From Phytoactinopolyspora mesophila (GTDB taxonomy: Bacteria > Actinomycetota > Actinomycetes > Jiangellales > Jiangellaceae): a stretch of DNA of 64,000 bases. The notes beneath the pieces are model-generated. The model saw only the letters and a list, made by a program, of their open reading frames with translations. It was not told the DNA's origin and did no database searches. The position numbers were made by a program, and so were the translations under genes. Positions 25,405-33,634 of the stretch are shown here, piece after piece. The DNA lies in the NCBI RefSeq assembly GCF_010122465.1, contig NZ_WLZY01000001.1:868001-932000 (forward strand), in the 5' to 3' direction. How positions within the stretch are numbered: the first letter of the stretch is position 1; each line of letters starts with the position of its first letter.

Positions 25405-26115
25405 ATGGGATATCGGCGAGTTGTCATCAAGTTGTCGGGACAGGCGATCGCGGGACCGGCGGCGTTCGGCTTCGACTCCGAGCAGCTGACGCATCTGGCA
25501 CACGAAGTGATTGCCGTTCACAGTGCGGGCGTCGAGGTTGCCGTGGTCGTTGGCGGAGGCAACGTCTTCCGCGGTAACCAGTCTGCGGATTGGGGCATCG
25601 ACCGCGTGGAGGCAGACAACATCGGCATGCTCGGCACGATTATCAACGCTGTCCTGTTGCGAGGCCGAATTTCGGCGCTCGGTCGGGCGGACGTGCGATT
25701 GATGACCGCAGTACCCATCAACAACATTGCCGAGCCGTACATCCGTTTGCGCGCCCTGCGCCATCTCGAAAAGCGCTCAATCGTGCTGCTCGCCGGTGGC
25801 AACGGCCAACCGTTCACGACCACCGACTACCCTGCTGTCCAGCGCGCGGTCGAGCTACAAGCGGATGCGCTGCTCGTCGCTAAGAATGGTACCGACGGCA
25901 TCTACGACGCCGATCCCAACGACGTGAACAGCGCACAGCGGTTCGAACGGCTCACCTACCACCAGGTGATCGAGAAGGGGTTGGGCGTTATGGACCAAAG
26001 CGCCTTCATCCTCGCGCGCGACCACAGGCTTCCCCTGCACGTCTTCGACATCGAGTGTCATGGTGCCGCCGCCTCGATCATGCGTGGCGACCAGGTTGGA
26101 ACAATCGTCGAGTGA
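25405..26115 (+). CDS. UMP kinase-like amino-acid-kinase protein
   Basis: 236 residues, full length for UMP kinase (PyrH), which makes UDP from UMP. Visible: VIKLSGQAIAG (phosphate loop; canonical is KLSGEAL), VVVGGGNVFRG, IGMLGTIINAVLL, LLAGGNGQPFTTTDYPAVQRA and LLVAKNGTDGIYDADPN. GAGG lies 9 nt before the ATG. It is not in the usual tsf-pyrH-frr context; it is inside a tRNA-associated island between IS remnants. It is therefore probably a second, horizontally acquired PyrH, perhaps a resistant or phage/element-linked version. Confidence 0.85.
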   Translation: MGYRRVVIKLSGQAIAGPAAFGFDSEQLTHLAHEVIAVHSAGVEVAVVVGGGNVFRGNQSADWGIDRVEADNIGMLGTIINAVLLRGRISALGRADVRLMTAVPINNIAEPYIRLRALRHLEKRSIVLLAGGNGQPFTTTDYPAVQRAVELQADALLVAKNGTDGIYDADPNDVNSAQRFERLTYHQVIEKGLGVMDQSAFILARDHRLPLHVFDIECHGAAASIMRGDQVGTIVE

Positions 26116-26649
26116 ACGCCAGTACGCCCATTCTGAGGCGTCGTTCTCATGGCTGCCGGTCGTTAGCCGGAGCGCAAGGGGTCAAGGGTGGCACTTGCGC
26201 CATCGCGGGGCGACGCCAAGATGGTTCGCCCCGTCGTCGCCCAACGCGACTGTGCCCATCTGCCCTGGCTAACGATCTTGACGCCCTTGACGCCTGGAGT
26301 TGAGGTCAAAGAATGGCTGCGATGAGGGGGACGCCGTTCGGCGACGTGTCCGCGTAACCTGAGTTGGTGTCGGCCAGCTCGTGCGCGCGCCCGGCGCGAG
26401 GCCGTGCGTGCTGAGGCGCGCTTTGCGCGCCGCCTTTCTTCTGAGATTCGGGACGAACGATGGAGAAGTAAGGCCGACATGCAAGGCGTGTTGGCAGGCA
26501 CTCCGCAGGCGGACTGCACCGGGCCTGCCGGTAACAGTGAGCTCCAGGTCGAGGTGGCGCGCGCGAACGAGGATGAGCTCGACGCAAAGGCGTTCTTGCA
26601 GGCGACGGAGCTGCCACATGGCCTGTTTCCGCTGCTTGGATCGGTTCTT
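26116..26649. other. Degenerate stretch after the UMP kinase gene
   Basis: No intact gene. Leftward frames here continue the ISL3/RHS debris to the right but have frameshifts and no recognisable domain. I see no RNA gene or repeat. Confidence 0.35.
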
Positions 26650-26925
26650 GGGGTGAGCGCGAGGCAGAGCGGCACCGTCCGCGCTGCAAAACCGACTCCA
26701 CCCGAAGGCAAAGATCGCCGCCTCTTCGCCGTCCAGGACACCCGCGGATGGGTTGCCTTGCGGGTCGTAGCGGTAGAACGAGTCGCCGGTGACATCGTCC
26801 ACGGCGGTGAGCAACGGCAGCGCGGCGTTGATATCCCAACTCAGCTTGCGGGTGATGCCCATCCCCGACCGGAATGTCTTGACCGCAACCCGGTTGCCCT
26901 GTGCGTCGTAGGTGATCTCGTCCAA
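26650..26925 (-). pseudogene. RHS/YD-repeat fragment
   Basis: The translated segment YDAQGNRVAVKTFRSG ... RKLSWDINAALPLLTAVDD then SFYRYDPQGNPSAG is typical of RHS repeats (YDxxGNR, WDxNxxLPLLTxV, YxYDxxGNP), the shell of polymorphic toxins. Only about two repeats survive, with no toxin tip or N-terminal domain. It joins, nearly in frame, to the ISL3 transposase fragment on its upstream side. Confidence 0.7.
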
Positions 26926-27440
26926 GCCGATCGCGGCTGTGTGGTTCAGCCGCTTGCGGTCCGCGGCCAGCAGCGCGCCGCCGAGACGGTGACCGCGTCA
27001 TTGATGGTGTGCCAGTCACAGTCGAGTTCGCCCGGCCACCTCCGACACGGTCCGGCCGGTGCCGACTTGCACGGTCGCCCATTTCGCTGCCCGCGTGGTG
27101 AGCAGGCAGTGCTTCGCCGCGATCCGGTGATCAGCAAGCACCCAACTCTTCCTCGCGCAGCCAGGGTTAGCGCAGCGCATCCGGTGTTTGTGCCATCCCA
27201 GCCGCATCGGCATGCCATACACCGGAAGATCGACATAGCTCACCAGCGGGCGTTCCTTCACCCGGCCGGACCGTCACAGCCCGGACACCGTGGATCGGAC
27301 ACGACCTGCTCAACGACCAGCTCGACCTGCGGGCCGCGTCGCTCGTAACGCAACACACGGAGGTCCTTCAAACCCACCAACACTTGCAGGATCTCGCTAG
27401 GCTCGGACACGACGAAGGTGCTTTTTGATTGTTGGCTCAC
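26926..27440 (-). pseudogene. ISL3-family transposase N-terminal remnant
   Basis: Begins at 27440 (MSQQSKSTFVVSEPSEILQ), then the zinc-ribbon start (DPRCPGCDGPAG), and after a frameshift near 27260 VDLPVYGMPMRLGWHKHRMRC and RKSWVLADHRIAAKHCLLTTRAA, the normal N-terminal order of ISL3 transposases. A second frameshift near 27030 follows and the catalytic DDE part is missing, replaced by RHS sequence. Confidence 0.75.
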
Positions 27441-27464
27441 ACCTCAAGCTGAAGCACCTTCGTC
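27411..27464 (-). repeat. Hairpin over the ISL3 transposase start
   Basis: GACGAAGGTGCTT (27411-27423) is repeated inverted at 27452-27464 (13 of 13), flanking the transposase start at 27440. It may be part of the IS terminal inverted repeat, or a start-sequestering hairpin of the kind that limits expression from outside promoters. Confidence 0.55.
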
Positions 27465-27767
27465 ACCCACCCCGAGCGCCTCGCCGCAAGGCCAAACACC
27501 CCGCTGAAGTCCGAAGAGCCGTGATGATCTCACTGACCCAGTCATGTGTATTTCGAGCGATGCTGCGATGTCGACGCCCGAGTAAGTAGTCAAGGAATCG
27601 GAGTACGAGATACCCCTGAGCCGCCCGGACTTGCTGATCGGAGAACGGCCCCGAACACTTAGGAACGCGAATGTGGTCAAGATCGCGTGCTCCCATTTGC
27701 TCCCACTTCGCACGAACGGCCCGCCGATAGCGATGATCGACAGGCCGTCTAGCTGGGGAAATACGGG

Positions 27768-27839
27768 TGGGCGATACTGGGATCGAACCAGTGACCTCTT
27801 CGGTGTGAACGAAGCGCTCTCCCGCTGAGCTAATCGCCC
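27768..27839 (-). tRNA. tRNA-Val (anticodon CAC)
   Basis: Complete cloverleaf on the minus strand: acceptor GGGCGAT/ATCGCCC, anticodon stem CTTCG/CGAAG with loop TTCACAC (anticodon CAC), T-loop GGTTCGATCC. CCA is not encoded. This intact gene is the integration target whose 3' half recurs at 25148-25190 and 20059-20100. Confidence 0.97.
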
Positions 27840-27975
27840 GGGCGCGAACAGAACCATACCTCACCCGCGGCCCGGAATCGAACTGCGGTCCGGAGCCAGC
27901 CGTGATGTGCGCCACAGTAATGAGATCGTGACCTTTATCGCGTCAGAACTGGCTTAGTTGGCCGTCTTATCGGGC

Positions 27976-28395
27976 ATGGAACGCACTATGGTCTCGTACC
28001 CGATGACCCTGCAGCTGCTCACCACCCCGACCGGGGCGCGACCGCTGCCTGCAGAGTTTCACTACTACCCCAACGACCCGCTGGCGGTGACGATCCTCTT
28101 CGACAGCAGGTCGGAGGCACCGGTGCGCTGGGTCTTCGCCCGCGAGCTGCTCAGCGATGGCCTCGACCGTCAAGCCGGTCTCGGCGACGTCTCGATCTGC
28201 CCGGTGGAGGACGAGCACGGCTTGCCGTCCATCCAGATCCAGCTGAGTTCGCCCGACGGCGACGCCTTCATCGTCGCGCCGGCTGAAGAGGTCGAAGAAT
28301 TCCTGGCCCGGACGTGGCGGGCGGTGCCGCCAGGCACCGAAAGCTCGCGTCTCAACATCGACCTGGCGCTGGATGCCTTACTGAACGGTGCGTGA
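27976..28395 (+). CDS. SsgA/SsgB-like sporulation and division protein
   Basis: 139 residues from ATG 27976. Diagnostic SALP segments: FHYYPNDPLAVTILF, VRWVFARELLSDGLDRQAGLGDV, LSSPDGDAFIVAPAEEVEEFLART and AVPPGTESSRLNIDLALDALL. SsgA-like proteins direct FtsZ placement and sporulation-specific septation in filamentous actinomycetes; SsgB is the FtsZ recruiter. This single-copy-looking protein supports a mycelial host. A TTG at 27958 is an alternative start. Confidence 0.92.
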   Translation: MERTMVSYPMTLQLLTTPTGARPLPAEFHYYPNDPLAVTILFDSRSEAPVRWVFARELLSDGLDRQAGLGDVSICPVEDEHGLPSIQIQLSSPDGDAFIVAPAEEVEEFLARTWRAVPPGTESSRLNIDLALDALLNGA

Positions 28396-28499
28396 GTGAA
28401 GTGTCACGGTTTCCGCGCTATTTTCGACCAGCTGTTGTGCAACGGTGCGCAAGCGGTCTAACGTCGGCCAACCCCGTATCCGTCTCCATGAGGTAGGCC

Positions 28500-29054
28500 G
28501 TGACTTTCAGCCACGACGTACAGTTCTCGCTCGGCATCGTCGTTGACTTGGTCAACACTGCGCCAGAAAGCTCTGGCCAGGAGCTTTTGCCCGATGTGGA
28601 TTCGCTGCGGGCCTTCGTGGCCGACCACAAGATCAGTGATGTCAACACCCTCACCCAGACCGACGCACTCAACGTTCGGGCGTTACGGCCGAAGCTTCGC
28701 GAGGTCTTCCTCGCCGAGCACACGTCCGACGCCGCCGCCCTGGTCAACGATCTGCTCGCCGCAGCGAGGCTCTGTCCCCGGCTGACCGACCACGACGGCT
28801 ACGACTGGCACATCCATTACTTCGCGCCTGGCGCGGCGCTGGCCGAACACCTGCTCACCGATGGCGGTATGGCCCTGGCATTCGTCGTCGTCGCAGGAGA
28901 ACAGGAACGCCTGCGCGTCTGCGCGGCACCTGACTGCGGACGGGTCCTTGTCGATTTCTCCCGCAACCGGTCCAAGCGCTACTGCGACAGCCGAACCTGC
29001 GGGAACCGGCTGCACGTCGCCGCCTATCGGGAACGACGCCGCGCAGCCAGCTGA
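28500..29054 (+). CDS. CGNR zinc-finger regulator (ABATE domain)
   Basis: 184 residues. An N-terminal ABATE ligand-binding domain (about 8-130, IVVDLVNTAPE ... HIHYF) is followed by a C-terminal CGNR zinc finger: C-x4-C in VCAAPDCGRVLVD and RYCDSRTCGNRLHVAAYRERR. These are actinobacterial transcription factors binding DNA through the CGNR motif; the effector is unknown. GTG start with GAGGT upstream. Confidence 0.93.
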   Translation: MTFSHDVQFSLGIVVDLVNTAPESSGQELLPDVDSLRAFVADHKISDVNTLTQTDALNVRALRPKLREVFLAEHTSDAAALVNDLLAAARLCPRLTDHDGYDWHIHYFAPGAALAEHLLTDGGMALAFVVVAGEQERLRVCAAPDCGRVLVDFSRNRSKRYCDSRTCGNRLHVAAYRERRRAAS

Positions 29055-29069
29055 CGCGCTGATACAGCG

Positions 29070-29909
29070 CTAGGGCTCGCTGGTCTCCGCGCTGCGACGC
29101 GCGAACTCCTCGGCGGCCTTCGCGGTCACCGGCCCCGGAGCCGGCAGCTCGCGCCGGGTGCCATCGACATCGATCACGGCTTCGACCGCCTGGATGTCGC
29201 GCACGGATGAGGTGAGAAAGATCTCGTCCACCTCATCCAGTACGGCGAGGTCCATGTCCGTCTCTTCGGCCTCGGTCCATTCGAGAACCAGCGCGCGAGT
29301 GATCCCGGCCAGGCAGCCCGTCGCCAGCGACGGCGTGAGCAGCCTGCCGTCAACGACGACGAACACATTGCTGCCGGTGCCTTCACACAACCGGTCTTGA
29401 GTGTCGGCCACCAGCGCTTCGGTGGCGCCGAGCTGATGTGCACGCGCCAGTGCGATGACGTTCTCGGCGTACGACGTGCTCTTCAGCCCGGCCGTGGCGC
29501 CACGCTCGTTGCGCCGCCACGGCACCACCGCGACGGTGGTGGTCGGCTCATACGGCTCGACGGCCGTGCAAGCGACAATCAGCGTCGGAGCATCGTCCTC
29601 ACCACGGCCCGAGCCCAACGGCGCCACACCACCGGTGTAGGTGATCCGGATCCGGCCCAGCGGCGGGCTGCCGAACTGCTCCAGCACCTCGGCACAAGCC
29701 TCACGAACCTGGTCCCGGTCCGGCGCGGGCAGCCCGAGGCCCACGGCCGAGCGCTCCAGCCGCTCGAAATGTCTCTCCATGGCGAACGGGACGCCGTCGA
29801 CCACCTTGGCGGTCTCGAACACGCCGTCCCCGACGGTCAGGCCATGGTCGAGCGCACTGACCGTCGCCTCGGAAGCAGGACTCAGTTTTCCATTCACCCA
29901 AATCAGCAC
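29070..29909 (-). CDS. pabC: Aminodeoxychorismate lyase (aminotransferase class IV)
   Basis: 279 residues from GTG 29909, overlapping the pabB stop (GTGCTGA). Class IV fold: VSALDHGLTVGDGVFETAKV, the PLP lysine in GLKSTSYAENV, and EALVADTQDRLCEGTGSNVFVV. With PabB next door the reaction is 4-amino-4-deoxychorismate to p-aminobenzoate plus pyruvate, for folate. A branched-chain or D-amino-acid aminotransferase is a less likely reading given the operon. Confidence 0.88.
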   Translation of the reverse strand: MLIWVNGKLSPASEATVSALDHGLTVGDGVFETAKVVDGVPFAMERHFERLERSAVGLGLPAPDRDQVREACAEVLEQFGSPPLGRIRITYTGGVAPLGSGRGEDDAPTLIVACTAVEPYEPTTTVAVVPWRRNERGATAGLKSTSYAENVIALARAHQLGATEALVADTQDRLCEGTGSNVFVVVDGRLLTPSLATGCLAGITRALVLEWTEAEETDMDLAVLDEVDEIFLTSSVRDIQAVEAVIDVDGTRRELPAPGPVTAKAAEEFARRSAETSEP

Positions 29910-30976
29910 GAGGCCAAGCCTACGAGACGTTCCGCTTTGAGTTCGGTCTCGGCCCATTCCCGTTCGGCGTTGGATCCCCAGGTGATCCCGGCGCCGGTTC
30001 CGAACCGCAGCACCGCGTCGTCGGCCCAGAACGTCCGGATGCCGACGGCCAGCTCACCCTCCCCCGTGTCGGCGTCCACCCAGCCGACGGCGCCGCAGTA
30101 CGGTCCGCGCGGCACTGGTTCCAGTTCGGCGATGGCCTGCAGCGCGCTCGATTTGGGGGCGCCCGTCACCGAGCCCGGCGGGAACGTCGCCTCCAGCAGC
30201 TCGGGCCAGCCGGCGCCGTCGAGCAAATCGCCGGTCACAGTGGAAACGAGGTGGACCAGGCCAGGGTGTTTCTCGACCGACAACAGCCCTTCGACGGCGA
30301 TGGTGCCGGTGCGGCTCACTCGCGACAGGTCGTTGCGGACCAGGTCGACGATCATGATGTTTTCGGCTTCGTCTTTCGCGGTGAGGTCGTCCACGGTGCG
30401 CCCAGTGCCCTTGATCGGCGACGACCACACCTTGCCGCCGCGACGGCGCAGGAACAACTCCGGCGACGCGGTCACCACCTGCATTCCCGGAACCTGGATG
30501 AGGCCACCGAACGGAGCGTCGTGCCGCTCCGCCAGCCGCGCTGCGAGCGGCAGCAGGCCGTCGGCCCCATGCTCCGGGAGCGGCGCCTGCATGACCCGGC
30601 AGACATTCACCTGGTAGACGGTGCCCGCCGCGATCCGCTCACGGACGTCCTCGACTGCTCCGATGTATCCGTCTCGGTCCAGTGACGTGGCCCAAGCGTC
30701 GCGGCGCGGGCCGCGCCAGGTACCGCCGAGGTTGTGTGGCAGGAACGCCTGTTCCCACCTGTCGAACCGAGCGCACGTGACGTCGCCCTCGAAGGTCACG
30801 ACGACGGCCCAGCGTCCAGACCCATCCAGGACAGCGGGGTCGTCTGCGATCTCCACGAGCTCGGTCGCCAGCATCCCACCCAGATGGGCCACTGGCCGCG
30901 CCGTCAACGAACCACCGTTCACGCTTTGCGACGCTACACCGGGACGCCCCGCATCGTCGTCGGTCAAATGCCGCAT
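29903..30976 (-). CDS. pabB: Aminodeoxychorismate synthase component I
   Basis: 357 residues with the chorismate-binding core: YIGAVEDVRERIAAGTVYQVNVCR, ASPELFLRR, SSPIKGTGRT, AENIMIVDLVRNDLSRV, FPPGSVTGAPK and GPYCGAVGW. It converts chorismate and amide nitrogen (from a PabA glutaminase elsewhere) to aminodeoxychorismate. The PIKGT lysine marks PabB over anthranilate synthase TrpE (PIAGT). Coupled to pabC. Confidence 0.93.
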   Translation of the reverse strand: MRHLTDDDAGRPGVASQSVNGGSLTARPVAHLGGMLATELVEIADDPAVLDGSGRWAVVVTFEGDVTCARFDRWEQAFLPHNLGGTWRGPRRDAWATSLDRDGYIGAVEDVRERIAAGTVYQVNVCRVMQAPLPEHGADGLLPLAARLAERHDAPFGGLIQVPGMQVVTASPELFLRRRGGKVWSSPIKGTGRTVDDLTAKDEAENIMIVDLVRNDLSRVSRTGTIAVEGLLSVEKHPGLVHLVSTVTGDLLDGAGWPELLEATFPPGSVTGAPKSSALQAIAELEPVPRGPYCGAVGWVDADTGEGELAVGIRTFWADDAVLRFGTGAGITWGSNAEREWAETELKAERLVGLASC

Positions 30977-31129
30977 CGGGCGCGGCGCTGAATCCCGCGA
31001 GCCGCCCTGCCTGGTCAGAGCGATCTCGACACCCCGCTAGCCAACCTGTTTGGTACCCGTGGCCTTGATGCGTTAATGTTCTACCGCACCCCGGTTCACC
31101 GGCCAAGGGCCTGAAGATCGGGTGAGCAT

Positions 31130-31201
31130 GCGGACGTGGCGCAGTGGTAGCGCATCACCTTGCCAAGGTGAGGGTCGCGGGTTCGAATCCCGTCGTCCGC
31201 T
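31130..31201 (+). tRNA. tRNA-Gly (anticodon GCC)
   Basis: Acceptor GCGGACG/CGTCCGC, anticodon loop TTGCCAA on stem CACC/GGTG, T-loop GGGTTCGAATCCC. First of a three-tRNA cluster. Confidence 0.97.
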
Positions 31202-31230
31202 CGGAGCGAGGCCACAGTTGGCCTCACCTC

Positions 31231-31301
31231 GGTGGAGTGGCCGAGAGGCGAGGCAACGGCCTGCAAAGCCGTCTACACGGGTTCAAATCCCGTCTCCACC
31301 T
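31231..31301 (+). tRNA. tRNA-Cys (anticodon GCA)
   Basis: Acceptor GGTGGAG/CTCCACC, anticodon stem ACGGC/GCCGT with loop CTGCAAA, T-loop GGGTTCAAATCCC. Second of the Gly-Cys-Val cluster. Confidence 0.97.
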
Positions 31302-31332
31302 CGCTGTGTTTCAGCAGCCGACACACCGGTGC

Positions 31333-31407
31333 GGGCGATTAGCTCAGTGGGAGAGCGCTACCTTGACACGGTAGAGGTCACTGGTTCAATCCCAGTATCG
31401 CCCACCA
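31333..31407 (+). tRNA. tRNA-Val (anticodon GAC), CCA encoded
   Basis: Acceptor GGGCGAT/ATCGCCC, anticodon stem CTACC/GGTAG with loop TTGACAC, T-loop GGTTCAATCC; ACCA follows in the DNA. The T-arm closely resembles the tRNA-Val(CAC) integration target at 27768 but has no displaced copy. Confidence 0.97.
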
Positions 31408-31476
31408 CCCGATCCACGCAGGTCAGTGCCATCATGGACTGGCCTGTTCGTGGTTTTGGGGCCGATAAGGTGGTGG

Positions 31477-31722
31477 ATGTGTCTACCCCTGAAGGTGAAC
31501 GAGCCGGAGGCGTCGAGGTTGACCACCGAAGAGACGGAATTCCCACCATCGATGGGCAAAGTAGCCCCTCGGGAGTTGGCGGCACACGGCATCACCCGGT
31601 TCGCGCAGCTGGCTGACTGGTCGGAACGTGAACTTCTCGCGATCCATGGCGTCGGCCCGAAAGCCATCCGCATCCTGCGTGAGGAGTTGAGCTCGAGAGG
31701 CCTGAGCTTCCGAGATGAGTGA
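31477..31722 (+). CDS. Small helix-hairpin-helix DNA-binding protein
   Basis: About 81 residues from ATG 31477 (a start at 31552 is possible). APRELAAHGITRFAQLADW followed by LLAIHGVGPKAIRILREEL is a helix-hairpin-helix of the type in the RNA polymerase alpha C-terminal domain. The stop overlaps the sigma factor start by 8 nt, so the two are co-translated; the protein may assist or modulate the sigma factor. Confidence 0.75.
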   Translation: MCLPLKVNEPEASRLTTEETEFPPSMGKVAPRELAAHGITRFAQLADWSERELLAIHGVGPKAIRILREELSSRGLSFRDE

Positions 31723-32713
31723 GGGTCAGCCATCCGAAAGCGTCGTCCCCAACGAGTGGGAGCGCTACCGTGTCGAGCTGACCGGCTACTGCTATCGGAT
31801 GCTCGGCTCGCCGTTCGACGCCGAGGACGCTGTCCAGGAGACCTTCCTGCGCGCGTGGCGCAGCCTCTCCACGTTCGATGAGTCACGCTCGTCGCCGCGT
31901 ACCTGGCTCTACAGGATCGCCACGAACCTGTGTCTCGACATGCTGAAGAGCGCGACCCGTCGGCGTGAACTCGCGGTGGACATGGGACCTGCCTTTCCGC
32001 TCGGACCGGACCTCGGCACACCGCTGCCGGAGGACTCATGGGTCCTTCCGATCACCGATACGCTCGCACTCCCCCGCACAGCAGACCCGCTTGGACAAAC
32101 GATGCTGCGCGAGTCGATCAGATTGGCGTTCGTCGCGGCACTTCAACTGCTCCCGCCGCGCCAGCGTGCCGTGCTGATCCTCCGCGACGTCCTGAGCTAT
32201 GCGGCCAGCGAGGTGGCCGGCATCCTCGAGACAACCACCGCCTCCGTCAACAGCGCCCTTCAGCGTGCGCGGGCGACCCTTGCGGACAGCCAACCGGGTT
32301 CTGCCCGCCTCGACCCGGCGTCGGAGGACTTGCTCACCCGCTACTGCGAGGCGTTCGAGAACGACGACATCGACGCTCTGGTCGCCCTCCTCCACGAAGA
32401 CGGCACCACCTCGATGCCCCCGTACCCGTGGTGGCTGCGTGGTCGCGCCGCTATCGAAGCGGCGTTGCGAGCCGCGGGCAATCCCTGCGCGGGATCGCGC
32501 CTGGTGCCGGTTCGGGCGAACGGAACCACCGCTGTCGCCCAGTACTCACCGGACGGTGAAGGTCACCTGCGCCCGTTCGGGCTCACCGTCATCGAGTGGC
32601 TCGACGGAAAGGCCTTTGCGCAGACGACGTTCTTGGTGGAGGCGCCGAGGTTGTTCCGGATGTTCGGGCTGACCGATGAGTTCCATGGCGCTGCCTCGTA
32701 TACCTCAACATGA
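31715..32713 (+). CDS. ECF sigma factor with SnoaL-like C-terminal domain (SigG-type)
   Basis: 332 residues. Region 2: YCYRMLGSPFDAEDAVQETFLRAWR; region 4: LLPPRQRAVLILRDVLSYAASEVAGIL. Residues about 200-320 form a SnoaL/NTF2-like domain (RYCEAFENDDIDALVALLHED, PYPWWLRGRAAIE), as in SigG/SigJ-type ECF groups that lack a classic membrane anti-sigma and use the extension for control. A hydrolase gene follows with ATGA overlap, recalling sigG with its neighbouring lipase in mycobacteria. Confidence 0.92.
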   Translation: MSEGQPSESVVPNEWERYRVELTGYCYRMLGSPFDAEDAVQETFLRAWRSLSTFDESRSSPRTWLYRIATNLCLDMLKSATRRRELAVDMGPAFPLGPDLGTPLPEDSWVLPITDTLALPRTADPLGQTMLRESIRLAFVAALQLLPPRQRAVLILRDVLSYAASEVAGILETTTASVNSALQRARATLADSQPGSARLDPASEDLLTRYCEAFENDDIDALVALLHEDGTTSMPPYPWWLRGRAAIEAALRAAGNPCAGSRLVPVRANGTTAVAQYSPDGEGHLRPFGLTVIEWLDGKAFAQTTFLVEAPRLFRMFGLTDEFHGAASYTST

Positions 32714-33507
32714 GCGATTACATCCGTATTGGTGAAGTCAATCTTTGGTACGACGAGAAGGGCGCCGGATCACCCGTCGTCCTGATGCACGGCGGCTTCA
32801 GCGACTCCCGCGACTTCGCCGGCAATCTGGACACCCTTTCATCGCGTCACCGGCTGCTGCTTCCTGAACGCAGGGGGCACGGACACACCGCTGACGTTGC
32901 GGGCCCGATCACGATCGAGAACATGGCAGCGGACATGACCGGCTTTGTCGAGCGGGTCGTCGGCGGGCCGGCCGCGCTAGTCGGCTACAGCGCCGGAGCC
33001 AGCGTGGCGCTGTGGTTCGCTACGCAGCGGCCCGATCTTGTCTCGGACCTCGTGCTGATCAGCGGCGCCTTCGATCCGGCCGGTCTCATCATGCGACCGG
33101 ACGCCGAAGGCGAATGGCCCCCGCAGGTGGTTGCCGCCTACGCAGAGGTGTCGCCGGACGGCGGGGATCATTTCCCTGTCATCGCGCGCAAAATCGCCGA
33201 CTCGGTCGATCAGGGTTCCCCGCTCACGGCCGACGACCTTGGTCGCGTTGGCTGCCCGGCATTGGTCGTCGCGGCCGATGACGACATCGTGACCTTGGAG
33301 CACACCGTCGAGCTGTATCGGGCGCTTCCCGACGGCTATCTCGCGATCGTCCCCGGCTCATCGCACCTGCTGCTGCACGAGCATCCCGACCATTGCACAC
33401 AGCTCATCGGCGCTTTCCTCGCCGGACATCGAGGACCACGTCTGATGCCCATGGCCCGCGGTGGCGCGCCCGCTGCCTGGGATGACGACGGCCGTCCGCT
33501 CGACTGA
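32710..33507 (+). CDS. Alpha/beta hydrolase coupled to the ECF sigma factor
   Basis: 265 residues, cytoplasmic. VVLMHGGFSDSRDF carries the oxyanion HG, LPERRGHGHT follows strand 4, the nucleophile is Ser94 in GYSAGAS, acid in ADDDIVT and His in GSSHLLLHEHP. Start ATGA overlaps the sigma stop. Probably makes or removes a signal or detoxifies a compound tied to that sigma regulon; the substrate is unknown. Confidence 0.9.
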   Translation: MSDYIRIGEVNLWYDEKGAGSPVVLMHGGFSDSRDFAGNLDTLSSRHRLLLPERRGHGHTADVAGPITIENMAADMTGFVERVVGGPAALVGYSAGASVALWFATQRPDLVSDLVLISGAFDPAGLIMRPDAEGEWPPQVVAAYAEVSPDGGDHFPVIARKIADSVDQGSPLTADDLGRVGCPALVVAADDDIVTLEHTVELYRALPDGYLAIVPGSSHLLLHEHPDHCTQLIGAFLAGHRGPRLMPMARGGAPAAWDDDGRPLD

Positions 33508-33520
33508 CAACGCAGCGTAG

Positions 33521-33544
33521 CGGCCCCGCTCCTCGGCGGGGCCG
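33521..33544 (+). terminator. GC-rich hairpin after the sigma/hydrolase operon
   Basis: CGGCCCCGC (33521-33529) pairs with GCGGGGCCG (33536-33544), loop 6 nt, 14 nt past the hydrolase stop. Confidence 0.7.
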
Positions 33545-33634
33545 TCGGCTGGGTCGCTGGCGCTCCTCCCCTCGACCGGCATCTGGTGTGTCATCTTCAT
33601 GCGTCGGTGTTTACAGATGTCATACACTGGTGGG

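Noticed and set aside
26404-27348. 314-codon + strand frame across the RHS/ISL3 region
   Set aside because: The opposite strand carries recognisable RHS and ISL3 sequence; this frame has none.
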